Shown here piece by piece: positions 1 to 8,491 of a stretch of DNA of 46,092 nt (position 1 is its first letter; every line of letters begins with the position of its first letter). The position numbers and the translations under genes are program-made. Source of the stretch: Spartobacteria bacterium (GTDB taxonomy: Bacteria > Verrucomicrobiota > Kiritimatiellia > RZYC01); the NCBI GenBank assembly GCA_009930475.1, contig RZYC01000026.1, forward strand, positions 1 through 46,092. Direction: 5' to 3'. The notes beneath the pieces are model-generated. The model saw nothing but the letters and a program-made list of their open reading frames with translations. It had not been told where the DNA came from and did no database searches.

Positions 1-151
1 AAACCTGAATATTCCGCAACTCCCACGTATGGATGCCCTCGCGACAGCCCACAATTTTTGCTCAATCAGATTGCTTTGGAAAAACGGGGAAAGTTTAGAT
101 ATTAAATTTGTATGTTTATATTTATATATAATAAATAAATCAAAAAAGGGG

Positions 152-180
152 TTGCATCAACCAGACCATTTTGATTTATT
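152..180 (+). promoter_or_regulatory. Probable sigma-70 promoter of tRNA-Gly(UCC)
   Basis: A -35 element TTGCAT (152-157) and a -10 element TTTATT (175-180) are separated by 17 bases. The predicted start would lie about 12 bases before the tRNA. The upstream 60 bases are very AT-rich, which could act as an UP element. This is read by eye. The rest of positions 1-151 shows no gene. Confidence 0.5.
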
Positions 181-198
181 TCGACCCGTCTCAAATGA

Positions 199-272
199 GC
201 GGGTGTAGTTCAATGGTAGAACCCCAGCCTTCCAAGCTGGTTAAGACAGTTCGAATCTGTTCACCCGCTCCA
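199..272 (+). tRNA. tRNA-Gly (anticodon UCC)
   Basis: A full cloverleaf can be drawn: acceptor GCGGGTG pairs with CACCCGC, and the anticodon stem CCAGC/GCTGG closes the loop CTTCCAA with anticodon TCC at 231-233. The T-loop is TTCGAAT. The 3' CCA is encoded (270-272). A run of seven T follows directly and could end transcription. A second glycine tRNA (CCC) lies at 43486-43560. Confidence 0.97.
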
Positions 273-292
273 TTTTTTTGCCTTGATGGCAC

Positions 293-319
293 AAAAAAAG
301 TTCCAGTGATTGGAACTTT
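293..319 (-). terminator. Intrinsic terminator of the aminotransferase gene
   Basis: On the minus strand a perfect 9-bp stem AAAGTTCCA/TGGAACTTT with a 5-base loop is followed by seven T. It lies about 35 bases past the aminotransferase stop codon, the expected place for its terminator. Confidence 0.75.
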
Positions 320-354
320 AAAATAGTAATTTGTTGCCGGTGCTATGGCTAAGG

Positions 355-1521
355 CTAAAGCGATTCGACAAAGTGCTTGAAGCGTGCCAGACCTTTTTCA
401 ATATTCTTCATACTGCAGGCATAAGACAAGCGCACGTGACTGGGTGCACCGAAGGGTTCACAGGGAACCACCGCCACTTTTTCTTCATTTAGCAGACGCT
501 CTGCAAACTGCGTAGCAGTCAGACCAGTGCATGAAATATTCGGGAACATATAAAAAGCACCTCTGGGCTTTACACACTGTATACCTTTGATATCCATGAG
601 CAACTCGTACATACGATTCCGGCGTTCATCAAATGCGACGCGCATGGACTCGACGCAATCCTGCGGGCCAGTCATAGCAGCCAGCGCACCGAACATGGCA
701 AAGGTGTTGGGCCCCGAGGTTGCGTGGCTCTGCACTTCGCCCACCTTCTTCGCTATATCCATCGGAGCACCCATATAACCAAGGCGCCAGCCGGTCATGG
801 CATAGGCCTTACTTAACCCATTGATGGTGATCGTGCGGGCAAGCACCTCTTTGTTAAGCGAACCGATGCTAATATGTTCGACCCCGTCATAAAGCAACTT
901 TTCGTATATTTCATCGGCGATAATCAGAAAATCATGCTTTACAGCCAGTTCAGCCACCATTTCCAGTGTCGCGTGATCATACACCATGCCGGTAGGATTC
1001 GACGGGGAATTCAAAATAATGGCACGGGTTTTTGGGGTAATCGCAGCTTCGAGCACATCTTTGCGCAACGCAAATTCATCGGACTCACGGGTTTTTACGT
1101 AGACGCTTTTGGCTCCTGCCATACGCACCATCTCCTCGTAACTCAGCCAGGAGGGTGTCGGCAGAAGAATCTCATCGCCGTCATGACAAATGACAATCAA
1201 TGCATTGTACAGAGAATGTTTCGCTCCGTTACTGACGATAATCTGCTGTGGCGCATAGTCCAATCCATTTTCCCGCTTGAATTTAGCCGATATCGCATCA
1301 CGCAGTGCAGGCAGCCCCGTACTGGGTGCATATTTGGTCTGCCCCTCGGTCAGTGCTGTTATGGCGGCCTGTTTGACGTGATCGGGTGTATCAAAATCAG
1401 GTTCCCCGGCACCAAAAGAACAGACATCTTCCCCAGCCGCTTTCATAGCTTTGGCCTTACTGGTCAATGCAAGCGTAGCGGAAGGCAGCACATCTCTTAC
1501 TCGTTCGTTAAATTCCATCAT
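355..1521 (-). CDS. Class I pyridoxal-phosphate aminotransferase, aspartate aminotransferase type
   Basis: Transfers an amino group between aspartate (or a related amino acid or prephenate) and 2-oxoglutarate, using PLP in the cytoplasm. The 388-residue length is typical of the bacterial Ib aspartate/prephenate aminotransferase subgroup. Visible landmarks are SPSNPTG with the substrate/PLP Asn at about 175, Asp203 and Tyr206 in ADEIYE, and the Schiff-base Lys238 in GLSKAYAMTGWRLGY. A C-terminal RLSYA supplies the carboxylate-binding Arg. Start: two ATG codons follow each other (1521 and 1518) and either may be used. The gene is divergent from the rRNA methyltransferase gene and ends at a clear hairpin-T terminator. 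Exact substrate preference cannot be read from sequence, so no symbol is given; aspC/aspB would be the usual label. Confidence 0.93.
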   Translation of the reverse strand: MMEFNERVRDVLPSATLALTSKAKAMKAAGEDVCSFGAGEPDFDTPDHVKQAAITALTEGQTKYAPSTGLPALRDAISAKFKRENGLDYAPQQIIVSNGAKHSLYNALIVICHDGDEILLPTPSWLSYEEMVRMAGAKSVYVKTRESDEFALRKDVLEAAITPKTRAIILNSPSNPTGMVYDHATLEMVAELAVKHDFLIIADEIYEKLLYDGVEHISIGSLNKEVLARTITINGLSKAYAMTGWRLGYMGAPMDIAKKVGEVQSHATSGPNTFAMFGALAAMTGPQDCVESMRVAFDERRNRMYELLMDIKGIQCVKPRGAFYMFPNISCTGLTATQFAERLLNEEKVAVVPCEPFGAPSHVRLSYACSMKNIEKGLARFKHFVESL

Positions 1522-1587
1522 GATAAATTAGTCACTTTCATTAATTCAATTGTGTCATTTTTATTGTCAAACACACAGCATTTGTGT

Positions 1588-1615
1588 TTGCTCAGGCACG
1601 AACCACTGGTATATA
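1588..1615 (+). promoter_or_regulatory. Possible promoter with overlapping inverted repeat, upstream of RsmB-like gene
   Basis: TTGCTC (1588-1593) and TATATA (1610-1615) are 16 bases apart, and transcription would start about 25 bases before the ATG at 1646. A short dyad AAACACA...TGTGTTT (1569-1589) touches the -35 element and could be an operator. This is weak, visual evidence only. Confidence 0.3.
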
Positions 1616-1645
1616 TATAAAAAACAGAGAAAATCAAACTATTTT

Positions 1646-2956
1646 ATGAATACAACAAAGACCCCCCGTTATCAGAATCGCTGCATGATTGCCACTCAAA
1701 TTCTGCAGAGCTGCATCGAAGCGGTTCATGATGGCTGCCCGACCGATCAGACGCTAAATGTTATTTTTCGGCAGAACAAGCAATATGGTTCAAAGGATCG
1801 GCGTTTCTACAGTTCTGTGGTCTTTGCCTGGTTTCGCTGGCATCGCATGCTGGAGGCAGCCGAAATCAACGGATACGAACCACAATGCGCCTATTCGCTT
1901 ATACTGGAAGGGATGGGAGATGCACCGGAACTGGCTGTCTGGCTACCCGACGCACCGGCTTTTGCAACATCAAACACGCTGACGCCAGCAGAACGACTGG
2001 CACTGGTGTCCGAGCTGACTCATAAACCCCTTGATCCGGCGAAAGCCTTTCCTGAATGGCTGGCTGAACGTACTGTCTGGCGCGAAGATGCCCCGGAAGA
2101 GCAACGCTTTATGGCATATCAGCTACGTCCTCCGACATGGTTGCGGGTACTCAAACCCAATCACATCACAACGCTGACCAATGCCATTCCTGATTTAACA
2201 CGCTCCGCGTTTTCACCCAAAGCCGCCTCTTTTTATTCCCGGCAAAATATAACGCAGCTGGAGCAGAAGATGAAATTTAAACTGGAAGTACAGGACATCA
2301 GTTCCCAGCTGGTTGGGCTGGCCTGCAACCCCAAACCCCGTGAAAAATGGTGGGATGTGTGTGCGGCATCTGGCGGAAAGACCGTTCAGCTGGCGGATCT
2401 GGCCGGAGTGAATCTCACGTTACATGCCACCGATGTACGCGCCTCGATTCTAAAAAACCTTCAGAATCGCACACGTCGCATTAAACAGGCACATGATTTA
2501 AAAATAAGCCGTCTCAAACACGAGGCACTGCCCTTGCAATGGGAATTCTATGACGGGGTTCTTGTAGATGCGCCGTGTTCAGGTATTGGAACGTGGCCAC
2601 GCAATCCTGATGCACGCGATCGTATCAAGCTCGGTGATATTGACACCAATGCACAACTGCAGAAAAAACTGCTTACCGAAGCGGCGGCGTCAGTCAAACC
2701 CGGTGGACGACTCATCTATTCAGTATGCACGCTGACACGCGCAGAAACCACCGAAGTCATTGATACGTTTCTGAAGCAGCATCCCATGTTCACCCCGGTG
2801 CGCCCGGAAATGTTTTCCGATCTCACCACCGACAAAAAGGGCTACTTCATTTTTCCTGATCAATTCGGAGGGTGTAACGGAATGTACCTCTGTATTTTGA
2901 GAAAAACGATATCTCAGTCCAGGGATACACACGAAGATACACCGACCTGTGGATAA
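1646..2956 (+). CDS. RsmB/NOL1-type rRNA (cytosine-C5) methyltransferase
   Basis: SAM-dependent m5C methyltransferase that most likely modifies 16S rRNA. The N-terminal third (about residues 1-150) resembles the NusB-like helical domain of RsmB. The C-terminal half is the Rossmann methyltransferase. Visible motifs are the SAM-binding CAASGGKT, motif IV DAPCSGIGTWPRNPD with one conserved Cys, and motif VI SVCTLTRAET with the other (catalytic/release) Cys. The family usually has TCS at motif VI; here it reads VCT. The ATG at 1646 is chosen because the upstream extension in this frame has no family similarity and overlaps the putative promoter. The 436-residue product fits RsmB-like proteins. 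RNA target (C967 or another site) is inferred. Confidence 0.88.
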   Translation: MNTTKTPRYQNRCMIATQILQSCIEAVHDGCPTDQTLNVIFRQNKQYGSKDRRFYSSVVFAWFRWHRMLEAAEINGYEPQCAYSLILEGMGDAPELAVWLPDAPAFATSNTLTPAERLALVSELTHKPLDPAKAFPEWLAERTVWREDAPEEQRFMAYQLRPPTWLRVLKPNHITTLTNAIPDLTRSAFSPKAASFYSRQNITQLEQKMKFKLEVQDISSQLVGLACNPKPREKWWDVCAASGGKTVQLADLAGVNLTLHATDVRASILKNLQNRTRRIKQAHDLKISRLKHEALPLQWEFYDGVLVDAPCSGIGTWPRNPDARDRIKLGDIDTNAQLQKKLLTEAAASVKPGGRLIYSVCTLTRAETTEVIDTFLKQHPMFTPVRPEMFSDLTTDKKGYFIFPDQFGGCNGMYLCILRKTISQSRDTHEDTPTCG

Positions 2957-2977
2957 CACAGCACTTATCGACACGGA

Positions 2978-3015
2978 GCGTCCGTTGTTTTCAGGGCCCC
3001 GGACGCGCCATTTTT
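2978..3015 (+). terminator. Probable intrinsic terminator after the methyltransferase gene
   Basis: GCGTCCG (2978-2984) pairs with CGGACGC (3000-3006) around a 15-base loop and is followed by GCCATTTTT. The position, about 25 bases past the stop, suits a terminator, but the loop is long and the T run short. Confidence 0.45.
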
Positions 3016-3140
3016 CATGCGGACAGACGATACCACATAAAGTACTGATCAATTATTAAACAAGGTCATACATCCAACAAATTGCGTATGGCATCACTCT
3101 TGCTTAACAAACATCAAAACCATTATGGAGCTATGAATAC

Positions 3141-3410
3141 ATGAAAAAAACGACACACACACATTCTATCGATTCACTGAGCCCGTTAATCAAGGAACTG
3201 CAGCATACCTATGCTGACGCTTTTGAGGTGCAGGATCTGAAAACACTGATAGAATCCAGTGGCGGGCTTTGCGTGGCCTATGCGGCGGCGGGTGTCGATT
3301 CACTGGCAGAGAAATGGATGGATGAATATTTGAACAATATGAAAAAGTATCGCCCCGAGATTTTCAAAAAAATGCGGACTATTCGGTCTCTATTACCCGA
3401 AGATATGTAG
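3141..3410 (+). CDS. Small conserved-looking protein of unknown function (89 aa)
   Basis: I do not recognise this protein. It is soluble, has no signal peptide or membrane segment, and is predicted mostly helical. A Gly/Ala-rich turn (SSGGLCVAYAAAGVDS, residues 40-55) sits between two amphipathic segments, and Lys/Met-rich helices follow. The start ATG has a rather distant GGAG about 12 bases upstream (3126-3129). The gene stands alone between the methyltransferase terminator and the convergent HdeD-like gene, with only 15 bases to that gene's stop. Coding character is supported by good reading-frame use and compact placement, not by a known family. Confidence 0.55.
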   Translation: MKKTTHTHSIDSLSPLIKELQHTYADAFEVQDLKTLIESSGGLCVAYAAAGVDSLAEKWMDEYLNNMKKYRPEIFKKMRTIRSLLPEDM

Positions 3411-3425
3411 TCCGCATACAATCTG

Positions 3426-3962
3426 TCAGGCGCCGATCTGCTGAACCGCTTTGCCCATAGCCAGAAGACTAAAGCCTGTAAAAATAAAATTAACGCCAAA
3501 CAAAGTAGCAAATATTACGGCAGAGTTGATAGGCCACATACCCCATATCAATCCGCCAAGAACTACATTCACTGCGCCGCCGACCAGCATCCACTGCCAG
3601 CCCTTCACGTTACGCATCTGCAGAGCCGCGATAATACGAAACATGCCGCCGGCAAGAAAGAAACCAGCCATGACCAAGGCCATGAATGCGACGCCCTTCA
3701 GCGGATTAAAAAGTAAATAGACCCCAAAAACCATACATAAGAGTGCTTCCAATGCGCGTAACGGTCCACCGCCCCATTCGCGGCTGTGAAAACTGGATGC
3801 ACCCAATACCAGCCCGAATGCAATCAAAGTACCGCCCAGCAACCATTCAATAATGACCGATGCCAATAACGGCATGATAATGCAAAAAGCACCCATTATT
3901 ATCAGAATGATGCCATAGGTAGATATAAACTTCGACGGAACCATTGTTTTTTCATCGATCAT
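3426..3962 (-). CDS. HdeD-like (DUF308) multi-pass membrane protein
   Basis: Inner-membrane protein of 178 residues with about six hydrophobic segments arranged as Gly-rich pairs, typical of the DUF308/HdeD family linked to acid-stress resistance in enterobacteria. Recognisable stretches are the first helix ISTYGIILIIMGAF, a second GGTLIAFGLVLGASSF, and a later WMLVGGAVNVVLGGLIW, where the family's internal duplication can be seen. The start at 3962 is selected because AAAAGGAG lies 7 bases upstream; the longer frame to 4043 has no ribosome site. The gene is convergent with the small 89-aa gene and divergent from argC. The biochemical role is unknown even for the family. Confidence 0.85.
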   Translation of the reverse strand: MIDEKTMVPSKFISTYGIILIIMGAFCIIMPLLASVIIEWLLGGTLIAFGLVLGASSFHSREWGGGPLRALEALLCMVFGVYLLFNPLKGVAFMALVMAGFFLAGGMFRIIAALQMRNVKGWQWMLVGGAVNVVLGGLIWGMWPINSAVIFATLFGVNFIFTGFSLLAMGKAVQQIGA

Positions 3963-4086
3963 GCGATTTCTCCTTTTAAAATCGTAAAGTACGATTAACT
4001 TATGTTTTTCAATATACAGCAGACCGCGTTGCGCTTGATACATTCAGCCTCGCCAATCTGTACGGGATAGACACTAAGGATTTAGA

Positions 4087-5151
4087 ATGAAAAAACGAGC
4101 AAAAATTGTAGGTGCCAGTGGTTATGGCGGCATTGGAATCATTGAACTGCTACTGAAACATCCCGAAGTCGACATCAGCTGCCTGGTCAGCGTTCAGGAT
4201 GTGGGTCAGCCCATCAGCAAACTTTATCCTCACTTGAGTGGATTCTGTGATCAGGTTATTGTTGCGGTAGACGATCCTCAGGCTCGTGAGCCGTTCGATG
4301 TAGTCTTTTTTTCCACGCCCGACCGCGTCGGCATGGAGCAGGCACCGGCCGAATTAGCCAAGGGGGCGAAAGTCATTGATTACAGCGGAGATTTTCGATT
4401 CAACAAAACCGAGACCTACGCCGATTACGCCACACGTTTAGGCAAAGAACCATCCCATCTGGCGGCTGATTTGCTACCGGAATCTGTTTATGGACTGGGT
4501 GAACTGCATCGCAAACAAATTGCTGATCAAAACACCCGTCTGATAGGCAATCCCGGCTGTTTTGCCATCAGTTGCATTTTAGGACTTTCACCCGCTGTAA
4601 AAAACAGCATCATTGACCTCTCGTCCATTATCTGCGACTGCAAAACGGCCATTTCCGGAGCCGGGAAAAAAGCCTCACCGACGTTTCATTACCCCGCGCG
4701 GTACGACAACATGAATGCCTATCGACTCACCGGCCATCAGCATGTATGCGAAATCGAGCATCAACTCAGTGTACAGGCAGGGGAACCCGTCATGGTGACC
4801 TTCACCGCGCAAGTTGTTCCCATGTGTCGCGGAATTATGTCCTGTTTATATGGAACACTGAAAGAAGGGATAAACGAAGCCGATGTATTGGCATTATACC
4901 GCGACTTCTACAAAGACAGTCCTTTTGTGCGCGTTCTCGAACAGGACAGCGGTGTAGGAACGGTGCATGTTCGCGGAACAAATTACTGCAATCTGATCGT
5001 GAGCGTAGATGCCCGCACTCGCCGCCTTCGAGTGGTATCGCACATTGATAATCTGGTAAAAGGCCAGGCAGGCAATGCCTTGCAGAATATGAATTTACTT
5101 TTTGGTTATGCAGAAACAGCGGGACTGGAAAGTCCTGGCCAATACCCATAG
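4087..5151 (+). CDS. argC: N-acetyl-gamma-glutamyl-phosphate reductase
   Basis: Third step of arginine biosynthesis: NADPH-dependent reduction of N-acetylglutamyl-5-phosphate to the semialdehyde, in the cytoplasm. The 354-residue length is normal for the long ArgC type. The N-terminal Rossmann motif is GASGYGGIGIIELL. The catalytic Cys158 lies in GNPGCFA. Other conserved blocks are DYSGDFRF (about 98-105), YGLGELHR (about 135-142), a His-containing TGHQHVCEIE and the C-terminal VKGQAGNALQNMN segment. No other arg gene is adjacent, so arginine synthesis genes are probably scattered in this genome. A perfect GNRA-capped hairpin lies 60 bases downstream. Identification is firm. Confidence 0.96.
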   Translation: MKKRAKIVGASGYGGIGIIELLLKHPEVDISCLVSVQDVGQPISKLYPHLSGFCDQVIVAVDDPQAREPFDVVFFSTPDRVGMEQAPAELAKGAKVIDYSGDFRFNKTETYADYATRLGKEPSHLAADLLPESVYGLGELHRKQIADQNTRLIGNPGCFAISCILGLSPAVKNSIIDLSSIICDCKTAISGAGKKASPTFHYPARYDNMNAYRLTGHQHVCEIEHQLSVQAGEPVMVTFTAQVVPMCRGIMSCLYGTLKEGINEADVLALYRDFYKDSPFVRVLEQDSGVGTVHVRGTNYCNLIVSVDARTRRLRVVSHIDNLVKGQAGNALQNMNLLFGYAETAGLESPGQYP

Positions 5152-5210
5152 AAAAAACATTATGCCACTCGAAAAACATCACCCACCCTTCAGAGTGCAT
5201 GTTTCGCAGA

Positions 5211-5230
5211 GCCGGACAGCAATGTCCGGC
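5211..5230. other. Perfect 8-bp stem with GCAA tetraloop downstream of argC
   Basis: GCCGGACA (5211-5218) and TGTCCGGC (5223-5230) form a GC-rich stem capped by the very stable GNRA loop GCAA. No T run follows, so it is not a standard intrinsic terminator. It may protect the argC mRNA 3' end or be a Rho-associated or dispersed palindrome. The remaining 5231-5431 shows no convincing gene. Confidence 0.6.
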
Positions 5231-5431
5231 CCCCTGCGGGAGCCTGTCCCGGAGGCGGCTGCTGCAGTGACGGAAATGGTTCGATGGCTGCTAAAACAGG
5301 CAAACTGAATTTTAATCATATTTTTACTTGTTTATCCATCACGACCTGCCATTATGACCAAGTTTTCCGCATATAAGAGCATCTCATTGTGCAAATGTAA
5401 TCTGCTGATCAAGAGGTGCTTTCAAAATTGT

Positions 5432-5507
5432 GGGCCGGTAGCTCAGTTGGTAGAGCATGTGACTTTTAATCACAGGGTCTCGGGTTCGAACCCCGACCGG
5501 CTCACCA
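5432..5507 (+). tRNA. tRNA-Lys (anticodon UUU)
   Basis: Acceptor GGGCCGG pairs with CCGGCTC (one G-U), the D-stem is GCTC/GAGC, and the anticodon stem TGTGA/TCACA closes loop CTTTTAA with TTT at 5465-5467. The T-loop is TTCGAAC and the 3' CCA is encoded (5505-5507). T5 follows at once. Confidence 0.97.
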
Positions 5508-5523
5508 TTTTTTTACCCTGCTC

Positions 5524-5931
5524 TCATCCTTCCGGATGGCATAGCCGCTTTAAAGACACCATAGCATCCTTTGCTCTATGAGACGGGACAAAAATATGGT
5601 CGTGATAGTAAGCCGCTACCACATTGGCACTGATCTCACATTCAGCCAACGCAGATGCCACCGCAGCGGTCAGACCTACGGCCTCGAGACTTGAATGAAC
5701 ACACAGCGTAATACAGCAGAAAACACCATCGTAATCCCATCCCCGCTGCTGCGCCGCCGATTCCTCAACAATCAGCGTCACACCCTCTTCTTCGCACACC
5801 AGACCCCACGGTTTTACATCAGATAACTGTTCCCACGTCATTTCTTTCACAGTACAGAATACATACTCTTTCTCGTGCAGTGCCGGCTGCATCGTTTGCA
5901 GCAACACATTAAAATCGACCACACCGCTCAT
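5524..5931 (-). CDS. ACT-domain protein (ACT_7/DUF2241-like)
   Basis: A small cytoplasmic protein of 135 residues. The second half carries an ACT-type fold, with the family pattern of a hydrophobic strand (FCCITLCVHSSLEAVGLTAAVASALAE, residues about 71-97) followed by the strand-turn ISANVVAAYYHDHIFVP. Stand-alone ACT proteins of this kind are thought to bind amino acids or other small ligands, but the ligand is unknown. It lies downstream of the rho terminator on the same strand and probably has its own transcription start. It ends close to tRNA-Lys on the opposite strand. The family assignment is fairly sure; the function is not. Confidence 0.82.
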   Translation of the reverse strand: MSGVVDFNVLLQTMQPALHEKEYVFCTVKEMTWEQLSDVKPWGLVCEEEGVTLIVEESAAQQRGWDYDGVFCCITLCVHSSLEAVGLTAAVASALAECEISANVVAAYYHDHIFVPSHRAKDAMVSLKRLCHPEG

Positions 5932-5970
5932 CGTTTTATCCCTTGCCAGTTATTTCCAAATCCCGTCGTG

Positions 5971-6007
5971 AAAAAAATAAAAAATCGAGCCACGCCTGTG
6001 ACTCGAT
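5971..6007 (-). terminator. Intrinsic terminator of rho (end of long minus-strand block)
   Basis: On the minus strand ATCGAG...CTCGAT (5984-6007, with an inner CAC/GTG extension across one mismatch) is followed by T5-A-T7. It lies 30 bases past the rho stop. The plus strand also shows T6 after the hairpin, so it may work in both directions. Confidence 0.8.
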
Positions 6008-6037
6008 ACATATTTTTTCAAGGGACACCAACGTGCA

Positions 6038-7861
6038 TCAAGCCTGGAGCGTCATGAGGAACTCAATATTGTTCTGAACCTTCTTTAGACGACCGATAAC
6101 CAGCTCCATGGCCTCTACAGGGGGAACCCCATTAAGTGCTTTGCGCAGAGTCCACATGCGGGCCAGTTCATCCGGATGCAACAGCAATTCCTCTTTACGT
6201 GTACCGGAACGCTCGATGTTGATGGCAGGAAAAATACGTTTATCAACCAGATTACGATCCAGGCTGATTTCCATATTACCGGTTCCCTTGAACTCTTCAA
6301 AAATCACTTCATCCATACGACTGCCTGTATCAATCAGTGCCGTGGCGATAATAGTCAGACTACCTCCGTGTTCAATATTACGGGCAGCACCAAAGAACCG
6401 TTTCGGCTTATGCAGTGCATTCGCATCTACACCACCGGAAAGGATTTTTCCGCTGTGAGGCTGCAGGGTATTGTATGCCCTGGCCAGACGCGTAATACTA
6501 TCGAGAAGAATAACGACATCCTTCCCGCACTCCACCTGGCGTTTCGCCATTTCAATGACGATCTCCGCAACCTGAACATGACGTTCGGGGGGCTCGTCAA
6601 AGGTCGAGCTCAAGACTTCGGCCTTCGTATTGCGCTGCATATCGGTCACTTCTTCCGGACGTTCATCGATCAGCAGAATGATCAGTTTCACTTCCGGATT
6701 ATTGTACGAGATGCTGTTGGCAATCTTCTGCAGCAGGACCGTTTTACCTGTTCGTGGCGGTGCCACAATCAATCCACGCTGTCCTTTACCAATGGGCGTC
6801 ACGAGATCCATTACCCGCATCGAAATCTCACCAGGATGCCCGAGGCGTTCGAGAGACAGACGTTCATTGGGAAACAAAGGGGTCAAATCGCCAAAAGGCA
6901 CCTTCTGTCGGGCTGATTTAGGATCTCCGTCATTGACGGTATTGATTTTACAGAGAGCAAAAAAACGCTCTTTGTCTTTAGGCGGACGAATCTCGCCCTC
7001 GACATAATCGCCGTTTTTAATACCCATACGGCGAATTTGCGATGGCGACACATAAATATCTTCGGCACAAGGCAGGTAATTGTATGTGGGTGTACGTAAA
7101 AAACCAAATCCATCGGGCAGTATTTCCAACACCCCGCGACCGAGAATGCCGCCGCTACGGCGGGCATGCGCTTTAAGAATTTCGAAAACCAGTTCATGTT
7201 TACGCAGGCCGCCGACTTCCTGCAATCCGAGTTCCTCGGCCATTTTAAGCAGTTCCGGAACGGTCTGGCCCTGCATATCCGACATTTCCAGCAGGCAACC
7301 TTCTTTGGCATGTCGCTCCTCTGGAGTCAGGCGTTCTCCGCGATCGCGGTTCGCATTGGCGTTGCTGTTATTTCCGTTATTTCCGCCCCCGTTGCCATTA
7401 TTACTGTTGTTACGGCGATTATCTTTGCGCTCCCTGCGGTCACGTCCGTTGCGCTTGTTATTATCGTCATTACGACGATTATTACTGTGATGCGGACGCC
7501 CCTCCAGCGCGGCACCGGATGAATCAACCACAGACTGGGGATTTTTATTATTCGAATCACCGTTCTGTTCACCTGATTCAACAATAACGTCAACGGTACG
7601 TTCGACAGGCTCCGGTGGCATTGCTACCTGCGGTCGTTCAGCCGGCACTGCCGGCGCGGACTGGGAAGCATTCGCATCGGAGGCGGACGCGACGCTATCC
7701 AAATTCATTACTAACTGCTCCGCGTCACTGGGATCCGGAGCCTTGACTTCTACTTTTTTACGCGGTGCCGCTTTTTTACGGACAGCCTTTTTACGCGTCG
7801 CCTTTTTTGCTGCTGGGACGCTTTCATTCGCTTCATCCCGGGGAACTTCCTCTTCAGACAT
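6038..7861 (-). CDS. rho: Transcription termination factor Rho with a long disordered N-terminal region
   Basis: Hexameric RNA-dependent ATPase that ends transcription. The protein is 607 residues; E. coli Rho is 419. Order: Lys/Ala-rich basic segment (about 15-40), acidic Ala/Ser-rich stretch, then an Asn/Arg/Gly-rich low-complexity insert (about 120-180), then the N-terminal helical domain, the RNA-binding OLD-type cold-shock domain ([14 protein letters not shown]), and the RecA-like core. Core motifs are the P-loop APPRTGKT, Walker [17 protein letters not shown] and the Q/R-loop region [12 protein letters not shown]. The start codon lies 3 bases after the coaE stop, so the two are probably co-transcribed, and a hairpin terminator follows. 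Long insertions of this type are known in Rho of Bacteroidota and other groups. Confidence 0.97.
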   Translation of the reverse strand: MSEEEVPRDEANESVPAAKKATRKKAVRKKAAPRKKVEVKAPDPSDAEQLVMNLDSVASASDANASQSAPAVPAERPQVAMPPEPVERTVDVIVESGEQNGDSNNKNPQSVVDSSGAALEGRPHHSNNRRNDDNNKRNGRDRRERKDNRRNNSNNGNGGGNNGNNSNANANRDRGERLTPEERHAKEGCLLEMSDMQGQTVPELLKMAEELGLQEVGGLRKHELVFEILKAHARRSGGILGRGVLEILPDGFGFLRTPTYNYLPCAEDIYVSPSQIRRMGIKNGDYVEGEIRPPKDKERFFALCKINTVNDGDPKSARQKVPFGDLTPLFPNERLSLERLGHPGEISMRVMDLVTPIGKGQRGLIVAPPRTGKTVLLQKIANSISYNNPEVKLIILLIDERPEEVTDMQRNTKAEVLSSTFDEPPERHVQVAEIVIEMAKRQVECGKDVVILLDSITRLARAYNTLQPHSGKILSGGVDANALHKPKRFFGAARNIEHGGSLTIIATALIDTGSRMDEVIFEEFKGTGNMEISLDRNLVDKRIFPAINIERSGTRKEELLLHPDELARMWTLRKALNGVPPVEAMELVIGRLKKVQNNIEFLMTLQA

Positions 7862-7864
7862 TCA

Positions 7865-8491
7865 TTACCTCATTGTTTTTGATAAAAATCCACACCACCA
7901 GTGCGTTACATCACGTCGTAAATCTTCAAGTGACCCATTATTCCAAATCACATCATCCGCATACTCCGCTTTTTTTTTGACGGGCCATTGTGCAGCCATT
8001 CTAGCCGCCGCATCCGCTCTGGACAATCCGCGCACCGCCATTCTCTGAATCATCCGTTCCGGGGAGGAGGCCACGCAAAGGATACAATCCCAGCCATCGA
8101 CCATATTGATCTCAAACAGTAACGGCACAAGAACAGCGCAATGACATCCCGTCCGCCTAGTTTTCTCCAGCCACTGCCCCGTAGCAGTTATTATTTCCGG
8201 GTGAATAATCGAATTCAGAGCATTCAGCGCATGGGGATCACTAAACACCAACAGACCTAATTTTTTGCGATCTATTTGACTACGATGATCCAACACACCA
8301 CGACCAAAAGTATCAATTACTTTATCAAGTACATATGGGTTATTTTCCAGAAGATTATGTGCGACATCGTCGGTATCCAGAACACATACATGCAAAGATT
8401 CCAGTATGGTTCCAACTTCATTCTTGCCACATGCAATACCTCCTGTGACACCAATTGCCAAGCCAATTCGATCATTAATTGATTTATTCAA
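7865..8491 (-). CDS. coaE: Dephospho-CoA kinase with atypical P-loop
   Basis: Final step of coenzyme A synthesis: ATP-dependent 3'-phosphorylation of dephospho-CoA. Visible are the P-loop segment GVTGGIACGKN, the DTDDVAH acid motif, LLENNPYV, a HPEI motif, and VLVPLLFEI, all at the normal CoaE spacing. The Walker A position that is normally Ser/Thr (GKS/GKT) is Asn here, one base away from a Ser codon. I chose a TTG start at 8491: it has AGGGAG six bases upstream and overlaps the preceding gene by 8 bases, which suggests translational coupling. A GTG at 8509 is the alternative. Family assignment is strong, but activity is uncertain because of the P-loop change. Confidence 0.88.
   Translation of the reverse strand: MNKSINDRIGLAIGVTGGIACGKNEVGTILESLHVCVLDTDDVAHNLLENNPYVLDKVIDTFGRGVLDHRSQIDRKKLGLLVFSDPHALNALNSIIHPEIITATGQWLEKTRRTGCHCAVLVPLLFEINMVDGWDCILCVASSPERMIQRMAVRGLSRADAAARMAAQWPVKKKAEYADDVIWNNGSLEDLRRDVTHWWCGFLSKTMR

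Noticed and set aside
874-1620. Long open frame opposite the aminotransferase
   Set aside because: It lies antisense to a well-identified PLP enzyme and has no motif of its own.
5162-5308. Possible 48-residue gene after argC
   Set aside because: No ribosome site, no family resemblance, and the stretch includes a perfect 8-bp GNRA hairpin that explains its conserved look better than coding does.
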